A stretch of DNA of 11,057 bases from DATGHS01 sp035307785 (GTDB lineage Bacteria > Planctomycetota > Planctomycetia > Gemmatales > Gemmataceae). The position numbers were made by a program, and so were the translations under genes. Positions 5,423 to 11,057 of this stretch are shown piece after piece; within the stretch, counting starts at the first letter, position 1, and every line of letters begins with the position of its first letter. The DNA is taken from positions 1 to 11,057 of the forward strand of contig DATGHS010000357.1 of assembly GCA_035307785.1 (NCBI GenBank), written 5' to 3'. Under the pieces are notes generated by a model. The model saw nothing but the letters and a program-made list of their open reading frames with translations. It ran no database searches and was not told the DNA's origin.

Positions 5423-7546
5423 ATGAATTGCAGATTCCCTATGCCCACCCACTTCCGTGGGTGGGCTTTCATTTATGTACTGTTGTTCGCCTGCTCGGCG
5501 CGCGCCGAGCTCCCCTCGCCGCGACTTGATCGGATCACACCACTTGGCGCTGCCGCCGGTTCCACAATCGAGCTTGAAGTCACCGGCGCCGACATCGAAG
5601 ACGCCAATCGCCTGCTCTTCGATCGTCCCGGCCTCAGAGCCGAACATCTGAAAGATCGCAAATTCAAGGTCACGATCGCAGCCGATGTGCCGGCGGGGAC
5701 CTACGATTGCTGGCTCGTCGGCAAATATGGCATCACCAACCCGCGCTTGTTTGCGGTTTCGCACGGCTTGACCGAAGTTGCGGAACAGCCGCCCAAGGAT
5801 GTCGCCACCGGCCTGATAGTGCCAGTGAATTGCGTCATCAACGGCAGCTCGAAGCAGGGCCGCGAAGACATGTTCCGCTTCACGGCAACAAAGGGTCAGC
5901 GCATCGTGGCGGAGTGCTTCGCGCAGCGGCTCGATTCGATGCTCGACGGCACGCTCACCCTCAGCGATTCGGACGGCCGGCAACTCGCGGCGAACAATGG
6001 TTATGCCGGCAAAGACCCGCTGGTTGATTTCATTGCTCCAGGAGACGGCGAATATGTCATTGCCCTCAATGATCTCTCCTATCGCGGCGGTTTTGCCTAT
6101 CGGCTCGTGATTTCCGATCAACCGCAGGTCGAGAACATTTTTCCACGGGTGGTGCAAATTGGCAAAAAGACCGAAGTTACGATATTCGGGCGCAACCTTG
6201 GCAAAGATGCAAAGCCATCGCCGTGGAAGATCAGCGACTTGCCGCTGGAGATGACCACGGAAGCATTGACGCCGCCCGACGATATTGTGAAGCGCGGCCT
6301 GTTCCGCTTTACCGAGCATCCCACCGGCCATAGCCCGCTGCCCACCGCGGCCACTTGCACACTCGACGGCTTTCAGCATCGCGGCATTCCGCTGCTGGTG
6401 ACCGATATTCCTGTGACGCTGGAACAGGAGCCGAACGACGATCCGCAACACCCGCAAAAGCTGACCTTGCCCGCCGCTGTCGCCGGCCGCTTTGATAAGG
6501 AACGCGATGCCGACTGGTTTGAGATCGAACCGCTGGAAAATGGCCAGTATTCCTTTGAGGTTTACAGCGAGCGCATCGGCGGGCGGGCCGATCCTTACCT
6601 TGTCGTGCTCGACGACAAGGACAACCGCGTGGTGGAACTCGACGACTTCGGCATTCGCATGAACGCGTTCGACGGCCATCTGCGTGATCCCTCCGGCATG
6701 GTGAACTTGAACGGCAAGAAGAAATACCGTGTTCTTGTGCAGGACCGCTATCGCCGGGGCGGAGCGCGCTACCAATATGTTCTGGTGATTCGCAAGCCGG
6801 TGCCGGACTTCTTTCCGGCCGTCATCCATCATCAGAATCCGGGGCCTGGTGGAATCACCGTGCCGCGCGGCGGAGCAACTTACCTAGACCTGATCATCCA
6901 CAACATGGAAGGCTTCGGCGGCCCGGTCACGATTACGGCCGAGGGACTGCCGAAGGGCTTGAGCATGACGCCCACGACCGTCACCAGCGATAATCGTGGC
7001 GCGATCTTACTGTGGGCCAACCAGGACGCGCCGGAGTTTGCCGGCCCCATTCATCTTATCGCCACCGGGAAGCGCGGCGATGAAACGCTGATCCGCGAAG
7101 TGCGGCCTTACACACGCGTCTGGCCCAGCACCGACCTCAATTCCAGCCGGCCCACCAGGGATCTGGTGGTGGCCGTCGGCGATCCTGCCCCGTTTGCGCT
7201 CACTCCAGCCGTGGACAAGCTGCAAGTCGAAGCCGGGAAGAAGGTCGAAGTCTCCGTGAAATGCGAACGCCTGTGGCCGGAGTTCAAAGGCCCAATCACG
7301 CTGATTCCACTTTCCTTTCCTGGCCCCATCAAGATGACGTCAGTCACGATCCCCGAAGGAAAGACGGAGGCCACCATCACTTTGGAAGCCCAGGCCGGCA
7401 TGCGGCCCGGCGAGTACACACTGGCGTTCACCGGCCAGGGGCAAGTGCCCTTCAACAAAGACCCGAAAGCAACCACCAAGCCGAACACACTCGTTGCTAT
7501 GCCTTCGCGTCCCCTCACGCTCACGGTCCTTCCTGCGAAGAAGTGA
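5423..7546 (+). CDS. secreted multidomain protein with IPT/TIG-like and PPC-like domains
   Basis: This 707-residue protein has a signal peptide (residues 1-28, hydrophobic AFIYVLLFACSARA core, cleavage before ELPSP). It continues with an IPT/TIG-like beta domain (about 35-112), a pre-peptidase C-terminal (PPC)-like domain (about 120-230, DMFRFTATKGQRIVAECFA), a second short IPT-like segment (about 236-262, VENIFPRVVQIGKKTEVTIFGRNLG begins it), a second PPC-like domain (about 331-457, EQEPNDDPQ and DADWFEIE) and Ig-like beta domains to the end. It has no catalytic motif, so a binding or scaffold role beside the DUF1553 and DUF1501 proteins is the likely reading. GGGG at 5413-5416, overlapping the end of DUF1501, is its ribosome-binding site 6 bases before the ATG. 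A strong hairpin lies in codons 7-15. Met7 (5441) is an alternative start with no ribosome-binding site. Confidence 0.88.
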   Translation: MNCRFPMPTHFRGWAFIYVLLFACSARAELPSPRLDRITPLGAAAGSTIELEVTGADIEDANRLLFDRPGLRAEHLKDRKFKVTIAADVPAGTYDCWLVGKYGITNPRLFAVSHGLTEVAEQPPKDVATGLIVPVNCVINGSSKQGREDMFRFTATKGQRIVAECFAQRLDSMLDGTLTLSDSDGRQLAANNGYAGKDPLVDFIAPGDGEYVIALNDLSYRGGFAYRLVISDQPQVENIFPRVVQIGKKTEVTIFGRNLGKDAKPSPWKISDLPLEMTTEALTPPDDIVKRGLFRFTEHPTGHSPLPTAATCTLDGFQHRGIPLLVTDIPVTLEQEPNDDPQHPQKLTLPAAVAGRFDKERDADWFEIEPLENGQYSFEVYSERIGGRADPYLVVLDDKDNRVVELDDFGIRMNAFDGHLRDPSGMVNLNGKKKYRVLVQDRYRRGGARYQYVLVIRKPVPDFFPAVIHHQNPGPGGITVPRGGATYLDLIIHNMEGFGGPVTITAEGLPKGLSMTPTTVTSDNRGAILLWANQDAPEFAGPIHLIATGKRGDETLIREVRPYTRVWPSTDLNSSRPTRDLVVAVGDPAPFALTPAVDKLQVEAGKKVEVSVKCERLWPEFKGPITLIPLSFPGPIKMTSVTIPEGKTEATITLEAQAGMRPGEYTLAFTGQGQVPFNKDPKATTKPNTLVAMPSRPLTLTVLPAKK
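5443..5466. repeat. 10-bp-stem hairpin inside the signal-peptide codons of the PPC gene
   Basis: GCCCACCCAC-TTCC-GTGGGTGGGC is a perfect 10-bp stem with a 4-base loop, followed by TTTC. It begins 23 bases after the DUF1501 stop and 20 bases after the PPC-gene start, and encodes PTHFRGWA in the n-region of the signal peptide. It is GC-rich enough to slow initiation or early elongation, or to mark a processing or attenuation point. The short T run makes it a poor intrinsic terminator. Confidence 0.8.
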
Positions 7547-7552
7547 ATCGCC

Positions 7553-7612
7553 GTAGCGGAATTCGCAAGAATTCCGATCAGGCCAGGTCGGAATTCTTGC
7601 GAATTCCGCTAC
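7553..7612. terminator. nested 25-bp inverted repeat between convergent genes, possible two-way terminator
   Basis: Bases 7553-7577 pair perfectly with 7588-7612 (GTAGCGGAATTCGCAAG... against its complement); two more pairs, one of them G-T, extend the stem to a 6-base loop, AGGCCA. Each arm is itself a hairpin: left CGGAATTC-GCAA-GAATTCCG (7557-7576), right CGGAATTC-TTGC-GAATTCCG (7589-7608). In RNA from either strand the first arm made has a GCAA (GNRA-type) tetraloop with an 8-bp stem, and the full stem forms afterwards. The element fills most of the 80-bp gap between the PPC gene stop (7546) and the kinase stop (7627), where a bidirectional terminator would be expected. There is no T-run, so termination is inferred from position and stem strength; a REP-like mobile palindrome is the other reading. 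Confidence 0.75.
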
Positions 7613-7626
7613 CAGTCAAATTCGTT

Positions 7627-10600
7627 TCACCTGCCATGCTGGCTCGGCGGAATCGTGCTCCAAATCCTTACCGTTCCGTCACCTGAGGCAGAGGCCAGGT
7701 GCGTTCCGTCGGGACTGAATGCCACGGCATGCACGTAGGCGGTGTGTCCACGCAGCTCAGCCACTTGCTCCAACTTATTCATGTCCAACAACCGGATCGT
7801 GCTGTCGGAGCAGGCCAGTGCCAGCCTTGGCTCCGTAGGGTGAAACGAGCCGCCGAATGCGATCGCGCCAACTTCCAGGACGTCGATCAAGTTTCCGGTC
7901 TCCGCGTCCCAGAGCCGCACTGTACGGTCGCTGCCGGAAGAGGCCAGCACCCGGCCGTCAGGACTGTAGCCGACCCAGTGAACAATGTCCGTGTGGCCGC
8001 GCAGCACTGCAACCTGCGCATGCGTTTGCGCGTCCCAAATGCGCACGGTTCCATCCAGGCCTGCCGAAGCAAATTGCCGGCCGTCCGGACGTATTGCGAG
8101 CGGACCCACGCCGCCTTCGGTACTGCTCCCCGTTGCTTTGATCCATCGTTCGTGGCCGGCCAGTTCCGCCGGATGCTTACTTTCTCCATCCCAAACCCGG
8201 ATCAGGCCATCGCCACTGCCGAGCGCAATCCAACTGGCATGCGCAATCGCGTTGCTATCGAGACGCCAATTGGCGCCGGGGGCTTGGAATTGCCGCAGCA
8301 ATTTTTCGCCGGCAACGTCCCAGAGAAATGCACCGCAGGCTCGCTGATCCGAATCGCGCACCACGGACAGCAGCCGGCCGCCGCCTGGACAATAGCGCAC
8401 CGAAGACACGACCTTCGCTTCGTGTTGCAAAACGTGCTCGCATTGTCCGGTGTCCGCATTCCACACGCGCACCGTGCCATCCCACGCCGACGAAGCGATT
8501 TGCCGGCCGTCGGGATGAAATGCAAGGTCGTACACAAAGCTGGTGTGGCCGCGCAGCACCGTGCGGCTCAGCCTGCTGTCGGTATCCCAGAGGCGGACCG
8601 TGCCATCATCGCTGCCGGTAATCAGGGTAGTGCCATCCGGGCTGTATGCCATCGTATGTACAGCGTCCTCGTGGCCCCGGAAGTGGAGCGCCACTTCTCC
8701 GGTTTCTAAATCCCACTGGCGAATCGTGTTATCGGCGGAACTGGTTGCGAGGAATCGTCCGTCGGGACTAAAAGCGGCCTGCATAAGAGCCATCGTGTGC
8801 CCGCGCAGGGTTGCTACGGGACGGCCGGTTTGGCTGTCCCAAAGCCGCGCGGTCTGATCGGTGGACGCCGATGCCAGCCGGCTGCTATCGGGGCTAAAAG
8901 CCAGGGCGGCGATTGCATTGGTGTGGCCCCTGAGCGTGGCAACGATTTTTCCCGTCGCGGTATCCCAAAGGGACACGCAGTTTTCCGGATACGGACTGCC
9001 AATGGCAAGCCGCTTGCCGTCCGGGCTAATGGCCAGGCTGGAAGCGCGATGGCCGGCCGAAAACTGCAGGGCTTGCTTTCCGTTTTCCGCGTTCCGGAGC
9101 CGCACTGTGTTCGCTTCGCTAACGGTTACGAGCCAGCGCGAATCGGCGCTGTACACCGAGCACCCGGTTCGTGGCTGATCAGTGAATTCGGCCACGACGT
9201 ACCACTGCGCGTCGCACAGGTAAACCGACGCGCTGTTTATCGGATGCAAGGCAACGCGCCGGCCGTCTGGTGAGTAGATCGCTTGCCAAGGTGAGCCGTT
9301 CGGCGGCGCGCCATCGACCGCTACGTCGTGAAACTGCTTCGTTTTCAGGCTCCATACGCGCATGGGCCATTTGTCCGAACCCACGGCGATTTCATCGCCA
9401 TTCGGGGCAAAGGCGATCGTCAGCAATCGGACCGGTTCACGGTTGGGCAAAAGCGCCACTTCCGTTCCGTCAGCAGCACTCCAGACTCGAACACCCTGGC
9501 TGCACGCAGCGGCATACCATCGGCCACAAGGACTGAATGCCACCTGGAACACGCGCCCGCCATTATCGGCGATGACCTGGCGAGAAAGGTCGAGCTGCTG
9601 GTTGTAATAATTCCATTCCCACCTGCGAAACTCAGGCGGCGCATTCGCCAGCGCGCGTTTGGCCGCGGCCCCGTTGTTGAGCCGCAGCGAATTCGCGGCT
9701 TCGGAGAGGAGCGATTGGTACAACCGCCAGCGCGCGTCGGCCGCCGCCTTTTCGGCATCGAGGCGGGCATTTTCCCGTTGGCCCGCCAGGTCGCTGAAAC
9801 GCACCGCCGCCATTCCCGAGGCAACCGTTGCCACGACGAGCAACATTCCGACCACGGCGAGCGCCGCAGCCACGCCGGGGTTGCGCCGGCACCAGCGATT
9901 CACCCGCTCGATCGAAGAAATGGGCCGAGCTTGAATCGGCTGGTCGAGCAGAAATCGATTTAACTCCTCGGCCAGGGCGCCGGCCGAAGCATAACGGCGG
10001 GCCGGCGCTTTCTCCAGGCACTTGGCCACGATCGTGTCGAGATCGCGCGGAACCTCACGACGAAGCCGCCGAACCGATGGGGCTTCCGATTCGACCACCT
10101 GGCGGAGTGTCTCCACTGGCGTCGGCGCGTCAAACGGCGGCTTGCCGGTCAGGCATTCGTACAGAATCGCACCGAGAGCGTAGATATCGACCGCCGGGCC
10201 AACGCTGCCCGGCAACCCGGCCGCCTGTTCCGGGGCCATGTAGCTGGGCGTGCCAAGGACGTCGCCGGTTTTCGTCTGCACACCTCCTTCGGCCGTCTCC
10301 AGTTTCGCCAGGCCGAAATCCGCGATCTTGACCGTGGTGAGTGCTGAGTGGTGAGTGGTGAGTGGTAGCTCGCTTTCGCATTGGGCCGACGTGACATCAC
10401 GTAGTTCGTCCCCGCCTTCAAGGAGAATGTTGGCGGGTTTGAGGTCTCGATGCACCACGCCGCGTTGATGGGCATAATCGACAGCCTCAGCCAATTTCTG
10501 AACGAGCGCGGCCGCTTCGTGCGGCGGTAAGGACTTGCCGGTAATCATTTGCGCCAGCGTGCCGCCGCCCAGAAACTCCAATACGAAATAAGGCCGGCCG

Positions 10601-11057
10601 TCTTCGGTTCCCGTCTCGTAAATCTGCACGATGTTGGGGTGATCGAGCCGGGCCACCGCTTCGGCTTCGAGCCGGAATCTTGCCAGTTGTTCATTGTCGG
10701 CGAAGGCGCCGGCGAGGATCATCTTGATTGCTACCAGCCGCTTTAACTCGCGGTCGCGCGCCTTGTAGACCACGCCCATGCCGCCCCGGCCCAGTTCGCT
10801 CAGAATCTCGTAACGGTCGAAACCGGTCAAATGCTTGGACGGCGAGCGCACACCTGCGGGCACCTCGCCGGATTGAAGCTCAATCGCGTTCATGTCGTTC
10901 GTCTTGGCCGAATCATGGTCGGCGGTGGCCGCCGCGAAGACGCCGGCGTGCGAAGCCAGGCCGGCGTCGCGCCGTTCCGTGCGAATGTGATCCCACGCCT
11001 CGCGGCAGGCAGCACATTCCTGCAAATGGTGAGCCAGCTCCCGGCGTTCGGGAGAAT
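7627..11057 (-). CDS. membrane Ser/Thr protein kinase with zinc finger and WD40 propellers, 5' end outside window
   Basis: The frame is open to the window edge, so the N-terminus is missing; numbering here takes the TTG at 11025 as residue 1. Just before and across it is HHLQECAAC, an H-x3-C-x2-C anti-sigma-type zinc finger. The Hanks-type kinase domain runs from about 72 to 355: GRGGMG (80-85), Lys101 in VAIK, HRDLKPAN (192-199, Asp194), Asp236 of DFG, GTPSYMAPEQ (258-267), so it should be active. A membrane segment (about 384-405) separates the cytoplasmic kinase from a charged helical linker, the WEWNYYNQQL segment (469-478) and about 15 WD40 units (482 to the end; many end in VRLWD and LRGHT), enough for two propellers that sense or bind a partner outside. 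A 28-residue insert (204-231), partly made by a 7-bp DNA repeat, lies between NILL and the DFG strand. It converges on the secreted-protein unit. Confidence 0.95.
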   Translation of the reverse strand, partial: SPERRELAHHLQECAACREAWDHIRTERRDAGLASHAGVFAAATADHDSAKTNDMNAIELQSGEVPAGVRSPSKHLTGFDRYEILSELGRGGMGVVYKARDRELKRLVAIKMILAGAFADNEQLARFRLEAEAVARLDHPNIVQIYETGTEDGRPYFVLEFLGGGTLAQMITGKSLPPHEAAALVQKLAEAVDYAHQRGVVHRDLKPANILLEGGDELRDVTSAQCESELPLTTHHSALTTVKIADFGLAKLETAEGGVQTKTGDVLGTPSYMAPEQAAGLPGSVGPAVDIYALGAILYECLTGKPPFDAPTPVETLRQVVESEAPSVRRLRREVPRDLDTIVAKCLEKAPARRYASAGALAEELNRFLLDQPIQARPISSIERVNRWCRRNPGVAAALAVVGMLLVVATVASGMAAVRFSDLAGQRENARLDAEKAAADARWRLYQSLLSEAANSLRLNNGAAAKRALANAPPEFRRWEWNYYNQQLDLSRQVIADNGGRVFQVAFSPCGRWYAAACSQGVRVWSAADGTEVALLPNREPVRLLTIAFAPNGDEIAVGSDKWPMRVWSLKTKQFHDVAVDGAPPNGSPWQAIYSPDGRRVALHPINSASVYLCDAQWYVVAEFTDQPRTGCSVYSADSRWLVTVSEANTVRLRNAENGKQALQFSAGHRASSLAISPDGKRLAIGSPYPENCVSLWDTATGKIVATLRGHTNAIAALAFSPDSSRLASASTDQTARLWDSQTGRPVATLRGHTMALMQAAFSPDGRFLATSSADNTIRQWDLETGEVALHFRGHEDAVHTMAYSPDGTTLITGSDDGTVRLWDTDSRLSRTVLRGHTSFVYDLAFHPDGRQIASSAWDGTVRVWNADTGQCEHVLQHEAKVVSSVRYCPGGGRLLSVVRDSDQRACGAFLWDVAGEKLLRQFQAPGANWRLDSNAIAHASWIALGSGDGLIRVWDGESKHPAELAGHERWIKATGSSTEGGVGPLAIRPDGRQFASAGLDGTVRIWDAQTHAQVAVLRGHTDIVHWVGYSPDGRVLASSGSDRTVRLWDAETGNLIDVLEVGAIAFGGSFHPTEPRLALACSDSTIRLLDMNKLEQVAELRGHTAYVHAVAFSPDGTHLASASGDGTVRIWSTIPPSQHGR
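10334..10366. repeat. 7-bp tandem repeat inside the kinase catalytic domain
   Basis: On the + strand the units are GTGGTGA, GTGCTGA, GTGGTGA, GTGGTGA and a partial GTGGT; on the coding strand this is a run of TCACCAC-like heptamers that encodes LTTHHSALTT. Because the unit is not a multiple of three, gain or loss of one copy would shift the kinase frame. The array forms the end of an insert (10333-10416) whose other part carries a 6-bp palindrome, ACGTGA-CA-TCACGT (10389-10402). Confidence 0.85.

Noticed and set aside
1532..6832. A 5.3-kb open reading frame (1766 codons) on the - strand, antisense to the DUF1553, DUF1501 and most of the PPC gene
   Set aside because: The three + strand genes have recognisable domains, signal peptides and ribosome-binding sites; the antisense frame has no recognisable domain and crosses gene boundaries and repeats. 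GC-rich codon usage readily leaves such a mirror frame open.
7699..9963. Several + strand open frames opposite the WD40 part of the kinase gene
   Set aside because: They mirror the periodic WD40 coding sequence; none has a plausible domain, and the - strand frame is unambiguous.
11023..11025. TTG as the start codon of the kinase
   Set aside because: It falls inside the H-x3-C-x2-C zinc-finger motif and the frame stays open upstream to the window edge, so the true start is outside.

Overview
The window looks like a chromosomal segment from a planctomycete, probably a Pirellulales-type member of the Planctomycetota. The evidence is the group-typical trio of secreted proteins (a DUF1549/DUF1553 cytochrome-like protein, a Tat-exported DUF1501 protein and a protein with PPC-like domains) plus a large Ser/Thr kinase fused to WD40 repeats. 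The DNA is GC-rich. No transposase, phage gene, tRNA, rRNA or CRISPR array was seen.

Layout. At the left edge (1-107, - strand) are the first 35 codons of an unidentified gene that leaves the window. A 278-bp divergent intergenic region with a 17-bp palindrome separates it from hypA and hypB (386-1410, +), which overlap by an ATGA and encode the nickel-delivery pair for [NiFe]-hydrogenase maturation. After two tandem hairpins and a possible sigma70-type promoter comes a three-gene + strand unit: DUF1549/DUF1553 protein (1574-3997), DUF1501 protein (4073-5419) and PPC/Ig-like protein (5423-7546). All three have export signals, so they should act in the periplasm or at the cell surface as a set; the substrate is unknown. 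The right third (7627-11057, -) is one convergent gene, incomplete at its 5' end: an anti-sigma-type zinc finger, a complete Hanks-type kinase domain, one membrane segment and about 15 WD40 units.

The most unusual feature is not a gene. Five short palindromic or heptameric repeat elements of different sequence lie at the junctions or inside the genes: tandem CCCGC-TTTA-GCGGG hairpins after hypB; inverted arrays of a 7-bp unit around the DUF1501 start; a 10-bp-stem hairpin inside the signal-peptide codons of the PPC gene; a nested 25-bp inverted repeat between the convergent genes; and a 7-bp tandem array inside the kinase domain between the catalytic loop and the DFG motif. Three of the five are translated in frame, always where a protein should tolerate extra residues (signal-peptide n-regions and one kinase loop). 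This suggests repeat families that spread through the genome and are partly domesticated as coding sequence. I see no evidence of a new enzymatic or defence system.
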